64,000 bases of DNA, taken from NCBI GenBank assembly GCA_902540595.1, contig CACBNI010000001.1:1-64000 (forward strand), written 5' to 3'. The DNA is from an uncultured Pelagibacteraceae bacterium (GTDB lineage: Bacteria > Pseudomonadota > Alphaproteobacteria > Pelagibacterales > Pelagibacteraceae). The translations under genes and the position numbers were made by a program. The notes beneath the pieces were generated by a model. It searched no databases. It was not told where the DNA came from and worked only from the letters and a program-made list of their open reading frames with translations. Every line of letters starts with the position of its first letter. Position 1 is the stretch's first letter. Below are positions 20,123-31,282 of this stretch, piece after piece.

Positions 20123-21415
20123 ATGCTAAAAATTTTAAAAAATAAATTCAGAAAAAATATTCAAATTTTTGGTCTTATTTTTTTAATTGCTATTACAGTT
20201 GTTTCAACGAGTTATTTTAATTTCAAAAAAAATAATAATATCCAAGCTTATAATAATTTTATTGATAATGTTTATTTTAAAAAAACGTTAAGTCATTTAG
20301 TTGATAACCTTGAGCCTAAATACAAAAAAATTAAACATAAAATTGAATCTGGAGAAACTTTTGACAAAATTTTAGAAAGCTATTCAATTGAAAAAAGTGA
20401 AATTCTAAAAATTAAAAACTCTCTTGAAGACAAAGTTAATCTCAACAAATTAAATACAAAGCAAATAATTCATTTTAACTTAGACAAAACAAATAATAAA
20501 ATTAGTGAATTTGTGTATCAAACTTCAAATACTCAAAAAATAATTTTAAAAAGAAATATTGAGAGTGATAAATTTAATGAAGAAGTTTTATCAATAAAAC
20601 TAGATAAAAAAATAGTTTATAATGAAAACATAATCTTACAAAGTCTTTACAAAGCTGCAACTGATGAAAATATTCCAGCTAATACGATAATTGAGTTTGC
20701 AAGAATTTATGGATTTCAAGTAGATTTTCAAAGAGATATAAGAAAGCAAGATAAATTTCAAATTATGTATGAAATATTCTTAAACAAAAAAAATGAGATA
20801 GTTGAAACTGGAGAAATTCTTTTTGCTAATCTTAAACTTAGTGGTCAAGATAATAGTTTGTATTATTTTGATAAAGATGGAAGTGAAGGTCATTATGATA
20901 AAAATGGAAAAAGTGTTAAAAAAGCATTAATGAAGACTCCAATAAATGGTGCGAGACTTTCATCTCCTTTTGGAATGAGGAAACATCCTATAGATGGTTT
21001 TAATAAAATGCATAGAGGAACTGATTTTGCTGCACCAATGGGAACTCCTATTATGGCATCAGGAGATGGTGTAGTAAAAAAAGCAGGATGGTGTGGTGGT
21101 GGTGGAAATTGTGTAAAAATAAAACATAATTCTACCTATCAAACTATTTATGCACACATGTCAAAATTTGCACGTGGTATTAAAACAGGCGTTAGAGTTA
21201 AACAAGGCCAAACTATAGGTTATGTAGGATCAACAGGTAAATCAACTGGTCCTCATTTACACTACGAAGTTATAGTTAATGGAAAAAAAGTTAATTCTCA
21301 AAAACTAAAACTGCCATCTGGAAAGATATTAAAAGGTGAAGAAAGAAAACTTTTTGAGACTAAGAAAATCATATTAGATGTTTTAAAATCTGAAAAAATT
21401 ATAGGGATAAACTAA
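20123..21415 (+). CDS. M23 family zinc metallopeptidase, MepM-like murein endopeptidase
   Basis: Read from ATG at 20123; an in-frame TTG lies 21 bp upstream. The 430-residue product starts with a basic stretch and one hydrophobic helix (IFGLIFLIAITVVSTSYF), a membrane anchor or uncleaved signal. A LysM/OapA-like region follows (KIESGETFDKILESYSIEKS). The C-terminal lysostaphin-type domain has LSSPFGMRKHPI, MHRGTDFAAPMGTP with the zinc-binding H and D, and GPHLHYEVIVNG with the catalytic/zinc HxH. It likely cleaves peptidoglycan cross-links in the periplasm. It is a lone plus-strand gene, divergent from the rRNA operon. Confidence 0.88.
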   Translation: MLKILKNKFRKNIQIFGLIFLIAITVVSTSYFNFKKNNNIQAYNNFIDNVYFKKTLSHLVDNLEPKYKKIKHKIESGETFDKILESYSIEKSEILKIKNSLEDKVNLNKLNTKQIIHFNLDKTNNKISEFVYQTSNTQKIILKRNIESDKFNEEVLSIKLDKKIVYNENIILQSLYKAATDENIPANTIIEFARIYGFQVDFQRDIRKQDKFQIMYEIFLNKKNEIVETGEILFANLKLSGQDNSLYYFDKDGSEGHYDKNGKSVKKALMKTPINGARLSSPFGMRKHPIDGFNKMHRGTDFAAPMGTPIMASGDGVVKKAGWCGGGGNCVKIKHNSTYQTIYAHMSKFARGIKTGVRVKQGQTIGYVGSTGKSTGPHLHYEVIVNGKKVNSQKLKLPSGKILKGEERKLFETKKIILDVLKSEKIIGIN

Positions 21416-21450
21416 GGACTTAAACTTGAGTTTCTGGAACTTTTTCCTCC

Positions 21451-21864
21451 TCATTCTCTATTTTTTACTTCATTAGCTAAATTATTTTTTAAAGTTTCGT
21501 CATTTTGTATCTTAGTTTCCTCTGAAAGATTAGCTTGATCCTCACTTTTATTTTCAGAAAAGCGCTCTCTTCTAATACTTTCTCTTTCATTCATTACTCT
21601 TGTAAAATGATCCGCGTGTTGAAGATAATTTTCAGATAAAATTTTGTCACCATTTGAAGAAGCTTCTCTCGCTAAATCGTTATATTTTTCAATTAATTTT
21701 GGTGCATTATGATTGTTTCTTCCAGGAACTTTTCTTTTAAAATTCTCATTGTTTGAAAAATTTGATCCAAATTTTGGTCTGTCCCCGTTTGATTTAAAGC
21801 TTCTGTCGTTTCTTCTAAAATTATTTCTTCTATTATTAATATTATTATTTCTAAATGTTACCAT
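21451..21864 (-). CDS. DUF4167 family protein
   Basis: A 137-residue protein. The first 55 residues are low-complexity, rich in Asn, Arg and Phe (NNNINNRRNNFRRNDRSF), and likely disordered and nucleic-acid binding. The conserved block LIEKYNDLAREASSNGDKI then LSENYLQHADHFTRVM (about 57-91) is the signature of DUF4167, an alphaproteobacterial family whose other members have EKYxxLARDAxxxGD and ENYxQHAEHYxR. The tail is acidic. It follows prmC-prfA, a placement common for this family in alphaproteobacteria. Function unknown; an RNA- or ribosome-linked role is inference from context. Confidence 0.88.
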   Translation of the reverse strand: MVTFRNNNINNRRNNFRRNDRSFKSNGDRPKFGSNFSNNENFKRKVPGRNNHNAPKLIEKYNDLAREASSNGDKILSENYLQHADHFTRVMNERESIRRERFSENKSEDQANLSEETKIQNDETLKNNLANEVKNRE

Positions 21865-21876
21865 GATTTCTAAAAA

Positions 21877-22715
21877 CTATATTTTTGTACAAACTATACA
21901 TCGATCGTTATTAGCAAGATCTTTGTTAATACTATTAATATAAAATCCTTTTTGTTTTAATAAACTAATTACTTTATTTTTTTGATCAAAACCTATCTCT
22001 AAAACAAATCTACCGTTCTTCTTAATCAGTTCAGATGATTTCTTAATTACTTTTCTGATTGCTGATAAACCATCTAATCCACCGTCTAAAGCTAGTTTTG
22101 GTTCAAACTTAGAAACATCTTTTTCCAAATATTTTAACTTAAAATTTTTAATATATGGAGGATTAGATATAATTAAATCATATTTGCCGAAATTGAATTT
22201 GTCAACATTTGATTTGAATAATTTAAGTTTGGAGGTTAATTTAAGCTTAATTGCGTTTAATTTACTTATTTTTAGACAACTTTTGCTTATATCGATTCCT
22301 GTTCCATAAAAACTTTTTCTCTCTTTTAAAATTGATAAGAGTATACATCCCGATCCAATGCCAATCTCTAATATATTCAATTTTTTTTTATTTGCTGTTA
22401 AATCTAAAACTTTTTCAATAATCAATTCTGTATCTGGTCGAGGTATCAAAATATTATCTGATACAGCAAATTCTGAGTTCCAAAAGAATTTTTTATTTGT
22501 TAAATAAGCAATTGGCTTTCCAATTGATCTTTTCTTTATCAATTTTTGAAAAGTATTTAAATCCTCTTTATCAAGGTTTCTTTTAGAATTAAGCAAAATA
22601 TATTTTCTATCTTTCTCGATTGCCATCGTCATTAATATTTCGGAGTCTAAATATGGATTTTTTATTAAATTATCTTTTAATACTTTTGCACCATGAATAA
22701 TTGCTGAATTAATAT

Positions 22716-22719
<4 letters not shown>
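21877..22719 (-). CDS. prmC: Peptide chain release factor N5-glutamine methyltransferase
   Basis: A 280-residue HemK/PrmC protein that methylates the glutamine of the GGQ motif in release factors. The N-terminal helical domain ends near [20 protein letters not shown]. The C-terminal SAM domain shows [33 protein letters not shown] (motif I) and [12 protein letters not shown] with the catalytic NPPY. It overlaps the start of prfA's end by 4 bp, a conserved prfA-prmC pairing in which the substrate gene precedes the enzyme gene. The N-terminus [16 protein letters not shown] is normal for the family. Confidence 0.95.
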
Positions 22720-23792
<1,073 letters not shown>

Positions 23793-23794
23793 TT

Positions 23795-24889
23795 TTAGTT
23801 TTCCAGCTCAGAAACTTTTTTTTCAACTTCTGTAACAACTTTCTCAATAATATCTTTGGTCAAAACCTTTTCACTCTGAACTCCAGATAAATAAAGCATA
23901 TTATTACCTTTTCCGCCTCCAGTAATACCTATGTCGGTCATAGCTGCTTCTCCAGGTCCGTTTACAACACACCCTATTATTGACAAAGTTATTGGTGTTT
24001 TTATGTGAGAAAGTTTTTCTTCTAATATTTTTACAGTATCAATTACTTGGAAAGCTTGTCTTGCGCAAGAGGGGCATGATATGATTTTTACACCTCTATT
24101 TCTTAGATTTAATGATTTTAGAATTTCATTTCCAATTGTTACTTCTTTTGTAGGATTATCTGATAGAGAAATCCTTATAGTATCTCCAATTCCATCCATT
24201 AATAGACTTCCAAGTCCTATAGAAGACTTTATACTTCCAGATACAAAACTCCCAGCCTCAGTGATGCCTAAATGAAGAGGATAATCACAGACTTTGGATA
24301 ATTGTCTATAAGCACCAATTGATAAGAAAACATCTGAAGATTTAACACTTATTTTAAAATTAAAAAAATCTTTATCTTCTAATATTTTTATATTTCTTAA
24401 AGCACTTTCCACCAGGGCTTCTGGACAAGGCTCTTTAAACTTATCTAATATATCTTTTTCTAATGATCCAGCATTTACTCCAATTCTAACTGAACAACCA
24501 TTATTCTTCGCAGCACTAAGAACATCATGAATTTTTGACTCCTCGCCAATATTACCAGGATTAATCCTTAAACATTTAGCTCCGTTTTCAGCTGCTTCGA
24601 TCGCTCTTTTATAATGAAAATGAATATCCGCTACTACTGGAATAGATACATGTTTAACTATTTCTTTAAGAGCTTTGGTTGACTCTGTATCTGGACACGA
24701 AACTCTAACTAGGTCCGCTCCTTCCTCAGCAATATCATTAATTTGATTTATTGTTGCTTTAACATCCGTTGTTAAAGTGTTGGTCATGGATTGAACAGAA
24801 ATTGGATTATCTCCACCAATTTTGACATCTCCAACATTTATTACTTTTGTTTTTCTTCTACTGATATCTCTAAATGGTCTAACACTCAT
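23795..24889 (-). CDS. ispG: 4-hydroxy-3-methylbut-2-enyl diphosphate synthase (flavodoxin/ferredoxin)
   Basis: A 364-residue IspG/GcpE, a [4Fe-4S] enzyme of the MEP isoprenoid pathway that reduces MEcPP to HMBPP. The TIM-barrel starts [20 protein letters not shown], with [10 protein letters not shown] and [12 protein letters not shown] next. The Fe-S cluster ligands appear as [13 protein letters not shown] and [20 protein letters not shown] near the C-terminus. It is the short bacterial form without the plant/Chlamydia insert. It lies 4 bp after lysC in a lysC-ispG-prfA-prmC-DUF4167 operon. Confidence 0.96.
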   Translation of the reverse strand: MSVRPFRDISRRKTKVINVGDVKIGGDNPISVQSMTNTLTTDVKATINQINDIAEEGADLVRVSCPDTESTKALKEIVKHVSIPVVADIHFHYKRAIEAAENGAKCLRINPGNIGEESKIHDVLSAAKNNGCSVRIGVNAGSLEKDILDKFKEPCPEALVESALRNIKILEDKDFFNFKISVKSSDVFLSIGAYRQLSKVCDYPLHLGITEAGSFVSGSIKSSIGLGSLLMDGIGDTIRISLSDNPTKEVTIGNEILKSLNLRNRGVKIISCPSCARQAFQVIDTVKILEEKLSHIKTPITLSIIGCVVNGPGEAAMTDIGITGGGKGNNMLYLSGVQSEKVLTKDIIEKVVTEVEKKVSELEN

Positions 24890-24893
24890 TTAA

Positions 24894-26105
24894 TTAATCT
24901 AATTTAAATTCTTTATGTAAAGATGCAATTGCCTTTTTAACATGCTTTGCTGATACTAAAACTGAAATTTTAATTTCAGATGTTGAGATAACTAAAATAT
25001 TTATTTTTTTTGATGCTAGAGCTTGAAACATTCTATAAGTTATTCCTGGCGTTGTAATCATTCCAACACCAATTATTGAGACTTTAGATACATTTTTGTC
25101 AAAAGATAATTTTTTATATGAAATACTTTTATTTTCTTTTATTAGATTTTCAGTTTTTTTAAGGTCCTCAGATTTGATTGTAAAAGTCAAATCAGTATTT
25201 TTTCCATTTTGTGAGATGTTTTGAACAACCATATCAACATTAATCAAATTTTTAGATAATGGTTTAAAAATTGATGCGGCAACACCAGGTCTGTCTTTAA
25301 CACCAACTATTGTAATTTTAGCATCATTTTTTGTTGATGAGATTCCAGTTATTATTTGATCACTAAATGATTTTTTTGAATTTGTAATCAAAGTTCCTGA
25401 CTTCGATGCAAAAGAAGATTGAACTTTTATATCGATTTCATTCAGCTTTGCGTCCTGAATTGAAGTTGGTTGCATAACTTTTGAACCCAATGATGCCATT
25501 TCGAGCATCTCATCATAAAAAATTTTTTTTATTTTTTTTGCTTTTTTATGCTGTCGTGGATCAGTTGTATAAACCCCTTCGACGTCAGTGAATATTATGC
25601 ATTCGTCAGCTTTAATATATTTAGCTAACATTATTGCTGTTGCGTCAGATCCACTTCTACCAATAGTAGTTATTCTATAATTTTTATTGATGCCTTGAAA
25701 ACCAGTTACAACTGGAATTCCTCCATTTTTAATATATCTATTTAATTCATTAATATTTATTTTATTTATTCGAGCACCTGAATGATTTCCTTCTGTAACA
25801 ATTGGTAATTGCCAAGACAACCAAGATCTAGATTTTAATCCAATATGATTTAATCTTCCTGCTATAAGTGCACAAGAAACTTGCTCACCAGTAGATAATA
25901 GTGCGTCATATTCTGCCAAATCAAAATTATTACTTAATGACTTAGATTTATTAACTAGTTCATTAGTAACACCACTCATAGCAGAGGAAATTACAACCAC
26001 ATTATATTTTTTTTTTTTATAGGTTGCTATAATTTTACACACTTTTTTTATTCTATCGATATTTCCTACAGAAGTTCCACCAAATTTTAATACTACAGTT
26101 TTCAT
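24894..26105 (-). CDS. lysC: Aspartate kinase
   Basis: A 403-residue monofunctional aspartokinase, the first step of the Lys/Thr/Met/DAP pathway. The kinase domain opens VVLKFGGTSVGNIDRIKKV and contains ALLSTGEQVSCALIAG, GRSGSDATAIMLA and FTDVEGVYTTDPR. Two C-terminal ACT domains follow (ITIVGVKDRPGVAASIF and VSIIGVGMITTPGITYRMFQ), so feedback inhibition by lysine and/or threonine is likely. It heads the minus-strand operon, with a 76-bp divergent gap to ubiG. No lysine riboswitch is evident in that gap. Confidence 0.95.
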   Translation of the reverse strand: MKTVVLKFGGTSVGNIDRIKKVCKIIATYKKKKYNVVVISSAMSGVTNELVNKSKSLSNNFDLAEYDALLSTGEQVSCALIAGRLNHIGLKSRSWLSWQLPIVTEGNHSGARINKININELNRYIKNGGIPVVTGFQGINKNYRITTIGRSGSDATAIMLAKYIKADECIIFTDVEGVYTTDPRQHKKAKKIKKIFYDEMLEMASLGSKVMQPTSIQDAKLNEIDIKVQSSFASKSGTLITNSKKSFSDQIITGISSTKNDAKITIVGVKDRPGVAASIFKPLSKNLINVDMVVQNISQNGKNTDLTFTIKSEDLKKTENLIKENKSISYKKLSFDKNVSKVSIIGVGMITTPGITYRMFQALASKKINILVISTSEIKISVLVSAKHVKKAIASLHKEFKLD

Positions 26106-26181
26106 GATCAGCTGATTAATTATTATTTAATTAATATTTGATAAAATACATCTTAATTGCTATGTCAACTAATTATCTTCA

Positions 26182-26904
26182 ATGAGTAGCGTAAATAAAA
26201 AAGAAATAGAAAAATTTTCAAATATGGCGGATGAATGGTGGGATCCCCATGGAAAATTTAAACCTTTACATAAATTCAATCCAATACGTATTAAATATAT
26301 TAAAGAAAACATAATTAGACAATTTAAAATAAAAAATAAGAATAAGCCTCTTTCTGGAATTAATATTTTGGATATCGGTTGTGGTGGTGGTTTGCTTTCT
26401 GAACCAATGTGTAGATTGGGTGCTAATGTAACTGGAATTGATGCATCAACAAAGAATGTAAAAATTTCAAAACTACATGCAAAAAAAGATAATCTTAAAA
26501 TTAATTATATTTGTTCGTCTCCTGAAAAATTAAAAATTAGTAAAAAATTTGATGTAATACTCAATATGGAAATAGTTGAGCATGTAGAGGATATTTCTTT
26601 TTTTTTAAAATCATGCTCTAAGCTTTTAAATAAAAATGGATTAATGTTTGTTGCGACGATTAATAAAACTTTAAAATCTTATGTATTCGCTATAGTTGGG
26701 GCAGAATACGTTTTAAGGTGGTTACCTATAGGAACTCATGACTGGGAAAAATTTGTTAAACCAGAAGAACTTAAAGAAATTTTATCCAAAAATAATTTAT
26801 TCTTAAAAAAATTAGATGGAATGCATTTTAATATAATTAAAGATGAGTGGAGCATTACAAATGACCTTTCAATTAATTATATTGCAAAATTTTTAAAAAA
26901 TTAA
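26182..26904 (+). CDS. ubiG: Ubiquinone biosynthesis O-methyltransferase
   Basis: A 240-residue SAM methyltransferase. The N-terminus EKFSNMADEWWDPHGKFKPL and HKFNPIRIKYIK are diagnostic of UbiG. Motif I is INILDIGCGGGLLSEPMCRLGA in shape, DVILNMEIVEHVEDI is the acidic post-motif, and THDWEKFVKPEEL is the C-terminal UbiG signature. It performs two O-methylations in ubiquinone synthesis. It converges on the DUF1178 gene with a 4-bp overlap. Confidence 0.95.
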   Translation: MSSVNKKEIEKFSNMADEWWDPHGKFKPLHKFNPIRIKYIKENIIRQFKIKNKNKPLSGINILDIGCGGGLLSEPMCRLGANVTGIDASTKNVKISKLHAKKDNLKINYICSSPEKLKISKKFDVILNMEIVEHVEDISFFLKSCSKLLNKNGLMFVATINKTLKSYVFAIVGAEYVLRWLPIGTHDWEKFVKPEELKEILSKNNLFLKKLDGMHFNIIKDEWSITNDLSINYIAKFLKN

Positions 26905-27329
26905 TTTTTTTTATCTTCTATCCAAGGAATCATCTGCGCATCTATTCCCTCTTCTTTAAGCTCTCTAAGATCTTGTTTTGAGGCCTTTCCATAAATGCCT
27001 TTTGATTTTTTTTTACTGTTATAGTGGATTGATCTTGCTTCATAAGCAAAATTATCCCCCACGTATTGAAAATTATCTTTAATGAACTTTTGATAGTTTT
27101 TAATAGTATTTTTTATTTTTTGATGCTTTAAAGTATCTAATTTTGTTTCAGATTTAGACTTGCTGTTTATTAATTGTGGAGCCATCAAAGTTTTTTCTAC
27201 TTTTAATGAGTTGCAGCTATGACAAGTTAAAAATTTTCTTTTTTTTAATTTTTCATATTCGTTAGATGATGCAAACCAACTATCAAATTTTATATTACAA
27301 TCTTTGCATATAAGCTTATATTTGATCAT
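26901..27329 (-). CDS. DUF1178 family protein with N-terminal zinc ribbon
   Basis: A 142-residue protein that opens MIKYKLICKDCNIKFDSWFA and continues to LTCHSCNSLKVEKTLMAP. The two CxxC pairs (C8/C11 and C36/C39) form a likely zinc ribbon. The later YVGDNFAYEARSIHY and KGIYGKASKQDLRELKEEGI are characteristic of DUF1178, a conserved alphaproteobacterial and proteobacterial family. Function unknown. Single minus-strand gene overlapping ubiG's 3' end. Confidence 0.9.
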   Translation of the reverse strand: MIKYKLICKDCNIKFDSWFASSNEYEKLKKRKFLTCHSCNSLKVEKTLMAPQLINSKSKSETKLDTLKHQKIKNTIKNYQKFIKDNFQYVGDNFAYEARSIHYNSKKKSKGIYGKASKQDLRELKEEGIDAQMIPWIEDKKN

Positions 27330-27369
27330 GACATATAAGTAATAATTAGATAAAAATTTTCAATGTTGC

Positions 27370-28671
27370 TTAGCTTCTATAGTCTGCATTAATATCTATA
27401 TATTTCTTAGTTAAGTCCATAGTGTACGCAGTAAAATCTTTTGTACCTGTGTAAACTTCAACACTAATTTCTATATTTTCTTTTTTCATATATTTAGATG
27501 CCACCTCTTCACTATAGTTTTGGTAGAGTTTCCCTTCTTGTACTATCTTTAAATTTCCTAACTTTATACAAAGTTTTTTTAAATTAATTTTTGGTCCAGC
27601 CTTACCAATTGCCATAATAATTCTTCCCCAGTTTGGATCTCCACCTGCAATTGCTGTTTTTACTAAAGGTGAATTTGCTATTGAAAAAGCTATTTTTTTT
27701 GCATCTAATTCATTTTTACATTTAGAAACATTTATAGAGATAAATTTAGATGCTCCCTCACCATCTGAAACAACTCTTTTAGCTAAATTTAATAAAACAT
27801 TATTCAAAGCTCTGTCAAAATTTTTAATTTTATTTTCATTTATATTTTTTACTTGTGAATTATTTATTTTATTAGTTGCAAAAATAGATACCATATCGTT
27901 CGTACTAGTATCTCCATCACAAGAAATAGCATTAAAGGTGTTAAATATATTTTTTTTTAATAATTTACTCAAAATATCATTAGATAAACTTGCGTCAGTA
28001 AAAATATAAGCCAAAGTTGTCGCCATATTAGGATATATCATGCCAGAACCTTTAGCAATTCCATAAATTTTAACTTTCTCACTTCCTATCTTACATTCTT
28101 CCATGGCAATTTTTGGCTTAGTGTCAGTGGTCATGATTCCAAGTGCTGCTTTCATCCAAATAAATTTATTTTGTGTATAACGAATTTTATTAATTAAATT
28201 TGGTATTTGATAAGATATTTTTTCAAAAGGAAATTCTTCTCCAATAGTGCCTGTACAACCAAATAGAATTTCTTTTGGATTTATTTTTTTAGGTATTTCC
28301 TCGTCTTGTTTTTGTTTTTCTGTTAAATTTTTTGAAGCTAGATCTGCTAATTTTTTTAAACTTTCATATCCTTGTTTTCCTGTAAATGCGTTTGCATTTC
28401 TAGTATTAACAATTAAGGAAAATACTTTTTTAGTTTTTTGATTTAAGTTCCATTTAATATTTTCAGAAATAATTTTAGACTGCGTATAAAGTGAGGCGTG
28501 ATTTGCGCCATCTCTGAAATAAAACATTGATAAATCATCTCTGTCATTTTTATATAAATTTGCACTCAGTACTGAAATTGACAAACCGTCTATATGATCT
28601 AGGTCTTGAAAATCAATCATTTTGGTATTTTTTGATTGTGAAGATAGAAAATTGGTTAAATTAATTCCCAT
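27370..28671 (-). CDS. argJ: Bifunctional ornithine acetyltransferase/N-acetylglutamate synthase
   Basis: A 433-residue ArgJ that transfers acetyl from N-acetylornithine to glutamate. The self-cleavage site is visible in IAKGSGMIYPNMATTLAYIF, where the Thr after Ala (MATT) is the N-terminal nucleophile of the beta chain. Other family segments are NTRNANAFTGKQG, CDGDTSTNDMVSIFATN, VSDGEGASKFI and AGGDPNWGRIIMAIG. It fits the acetyl-cycle arginine route with argD and argF found elsewhere in this window. Divergent from secA across 65 bp. Confidence 0.95.
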   Translation of the reverse strand: MGINLTNFLSSQSKNTKMIDFQDLDHIDGLSISVLSANLYKNDRDDLSMFYFRDGANHASLYTQSKIISENIKWNLNQKTKKVFSLIVNTRNANAFTGKQGYESLKKLADLASKNLTEKQKQDEEIPKKINPKEILFGCTGTIGEEFPFEKISYQIPNLINKIRYTQNKFIWMKAALGIMTTDTKPKIAMEECKIGSEKVKIYGIAKGSGMIYPNMATTLAYIFTDASLSNDILSKLLKKNIFNTFNAISCDGDTSTNDMVSIFATNKINNSQVKNINENKIKNFDRALNNVLLNLAKRVVSDGEGASKFISINVSKCKNELDAKKIAFSIANSPLVKTAIAGGDPNWGRIIMAIGKAGPKINLKKLCIKLGNLKIVQEGKLYQNYSEEVASKYMKKENIEISVEVYTGTKDFTAYTMDLTKKYIDINADYRS

Positions 28672-28736
28672 GTTGTTTAAATTATTTATTTAATACATAT
28701 ATTAAACATAATACTTAAAGAATAAATCAAATAGTC

Positions 28737-31280
28737 ATGTTTAATCCATTAAATCTAATCTCCAAATTTATTAAATCTAGCAACCAAAAAGAGCTTGATA
28801 GGATTAATAAAATTGTTGAAAGAATAAATTCTTTAGAGGAAAAATTTATAAATTTAGATGATGCAGATTTTCCTAAAAAAACTTTAGAGTTTAAAGAACT
28901 AATTAAAGGTGGAAAATCATTAGATGATATAATGCCTGATGCATTCGCGCTTGTAAGAGAAGCTTCGAAAAGAACTCGAAAAGAAAGACACTTCGATGTT
29001 CAACTAATTGGGGGTGTGGTTCTGCATGAAGGGAAGATAGCAGAGATGCGAACAGGTGAAGGAAAAACTTTAACAATTACGTTAGCAGCTTATTTAAATT
29101 CGCTTGGTGCAAAAGGGGTACATATAGTAACTGTGAATGATTATTTGGCTAAAAGAGACTCAATAGAAATGGGATTAATTTATAATTTTCTTGGACTAAC
29201 TTCGGGATTTATAAATAACGACCAAAGCGATGAAGAGCGTAAAAAAAATTATAATTGCGACATAACTTATGCAACTAATAGTGAATTAGGATTTGATTAT
29301 CTTCGTGATAATATGAAATTTTCACAAAATGAGATGGTTCAAAGAGAACATTCATTTTCAATTGTTGATGAAATAGACTCCTGTTTAATTGATGAAGCAA
29401 GGACTCCTTTGGTAATATCTGGATCAGCAGATGATAAGACAGCGCAGTATTTAGCAATAGATAAACTAGTAAGAATTTTAAATGACAAAGATTTTGAAAT
29501 AGATGAAAAGGAAAAAAGCATTCTTTTAACTAATGATGGAATTAATAATGTTGAAAAACTTTTTTCTAATGCTGGAATTTTAAAAAATGATAATTTTTAT
29601 GATCCAGAAAATCTACATTTAGTTCATCATGTTAATCAAGCTTTGAGAGCAAATCATTTATTTGAGAAAGGTAAAGACTATATTGTAAAAGATGGAAGTT
29701 TAAAAATAATTGACGAATTAACAGGAAGAATTCTTGAAGGTAGAAGGTTTGGAGATGGCTTGCATCAGGCACTTGAGGCAAAAGAAAAAATTGATGTTCA
29801 GGCGGAAAATCAAACCCTAGCTTCGATCACCTATCAAAATTATTTTAAACTTTATAAAAAGATCGCAGGTTGTACTGGTACTGCTGTAACAGAATCTGAA
29901 GAATTCTTTGAAATATACAATTTATCTGTTGTGGTCATTCCTACTAACAAAGAAATGATCAGAAAAGATTTTAATGATTTAATATTTAGAACTGAAGAAG
30001 AGAAAAACAACTCAATAATAAATAAAATTATAGAACGTAATCAAGTTGGACAGCCAATTCTAGTTTTTACATCGAGTATTAATAAATCTGAAGTTTATTC
30101 AAATTTATTGAACAAGAAAAATATTAAACACGTCGTTCTTAATGCTAAAAATCACGAAAACGAGGCAGAAATTATAGCCAATGCAGGTAAAGAAAAATCA
30201 TTAATTATTACAACTAGTATTTCTGGACGAGGTGTTGATATTCAACTTGGTGGAAAAAAAGGCTCAATTCCTGATGACCAACTCAAAATTGATAAAGATA
30301 AAATAAAGTCTTTAGGAGGTCTGTTTGTGATTGGTACTGAAAGAATGGAGTCTAGAAGAGTAGATAATCAGGCAAGAGGTAGATCTGGTAGGCAGGGAGA
30401 TGAAGGTAGCTCAGTATTCTATGTAAGTTTAGAGGATGACTTAATGAGAATTTTTGGATCAGAGTCCATGAACAATATGCTAGAAAAATTAGGACTTAAA
30501 GATGGAGAGAGCATTGATCACCCTTGGATAAATAAAGCATTAGAAAGAGCGCAGCAAAAAGTAGAAGCAAGAAATTTTGATATTAGAAAAACTCTTATTA
30601 AATTTGATAATGTGTTAAATGATCAAAGACATGTCGTTTTCTCTCAAAGAAAAAACGCAATAAATAGCAGTGATATTTTTAGTTATTCTGATGAATTTTT
30701 AAAAGAAATTATAGGGGACTTAATTAAACTAAAAATTCAAAAACTTTCAAATCCAAAGAGTACAGAATTTAGTAACAGAATTAAGCAAATACTAGGAAAA
30801 AGTTTCACAGATAAAGAGTTTGAGGAATTAATCTCGTCTAAAGATGAAGAACTTAAAGAAAAAATACTTTCAAAATTTAACGAAACAAGAAATGAAAGAA
30901 TTAAGATTCTTGGAGAAGATTATGCAAAAGATATTGAAAAAAGAATTTTTTTACAATCCATTGATTTAAATTGGAAATCCCACATTCAATACTTAGAACA
31001 ATTAAGACAAGTTGTTGGTTTAAGGTCTTATGGTCAAAGAGATCCTCTAGTTGAATATAAAAAAGAAGCTTTTTATTTATTTTCAAATCTCTTAGAAAAA
31101 CTAAAATTAGACTATGTTACAATTTTGATGAATCTAAAAGTTGTTACAGAGCAAACTAAAAAAGAGAATAATAATACTGAGATTTTACCTCAAAAAAATC
31201 AAAACAGAAAAATGGGAAGAAATGAACCATGTTTTTGTGGTTCAGGTAAAAAATTTAAACAATGTCACGGTGCTTTATAA
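28737..31280 (+). CDS. secA: Preprotein translocase ATPase SecA
   Basis: An 847-residue SecA, the motor of the Sec translocon. Walker A is MRTGEGKTL (about 104-112), the DEAD-like box is VDEIDSCLIDEARTPLVIS, and the second nucleotide-binding domain shows ITTSISGRGVDIQLGG and IGTERMESRRVDNQARGRSG. The C-terminus ends in a SEC-C zinc motif, MGRNEPCFCGSGKKFKQCHG, which binds SecB and phospholipid. Length is slightly short of the E. coli protein (901), mostly in the linker. The stop lies 2 bp from the convergent accA stop. Confidence 0.98.
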   Translation: MFNPLNLISKFIKSSNQKELDRINKIVERINSLEEKFINLDDADFPKKTLEFKELIKGGKSLDDIMPDAFALVREASKRTRKERHFDVQLIGGVVLHEGKIAEMRTGEGKTLTITLAAYLNSLGAKGVHIVTVNDYLAKRDSIEMGLIYNFLGLTSGFINNDQSDEERKKNYNCDITYATNSELGFDYLRDNMKFSQNEMVQREHSFSIVDEIDSCLIDEARTPLVISGSADDKTAQYLAIDKLVRILNDKDFEIDEKEKSILLTNDGINNVEKLFSNAGILKNDNFYDPENLHLVHHVNQALRANHLFEKGKDYIVKDGSLKIIDELTGRILEGRRFGDGLHQALEAKEKIDVQAENQTLASITYQNYFKLYKKIAGCTGTAVTESEEFFEIYNLSVVVIPTNKEMIRKDFNDLIFRTEEEKNNSIINKIIERNQVGQPILVFTSSINKSEVYSNLLNKKNIKHVVLNAKNHENEAEIIANAGKEKSLIITTSISGRGVDIQLGGKKGSIPDDQLKIDKDKIKSLGGLFVIGTERMESRRVDNQARGRSGRQGDEGSSVFYVSLEDDLMRIFGSESMNNMLEKLGLKDGESIDHPWINKALERAQQKVEARNFDIRKTLIKFDNVLNDQRHVVFSQRKNAINSSDIFSYSDEFLKEIIGDLIKLKIQKLSNPKSTEFSNRIKQILGKSFTDKEFEELISSKDEELKEKILSKFNETRNERIKILGEDYAKDIEKRIFLQSIDLNWKSHIQYLEQLRQVVGLRSYGQRDPLVEYKKEAFYLFSNLLEKLKLDYVTILMNLKVVTEQTKKENNNTEILPQKNQNRKMGRNEPCFCGSGKKFKQCHGAL

Positions 31281-31282
31281 TT

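Noticed and set aside
28672-28736. Riboswitch or attenuator before argJ or secA
   Set aside because: Only 65 bp of AT-rich sequence without a recognisable aptamer or leader peptide.
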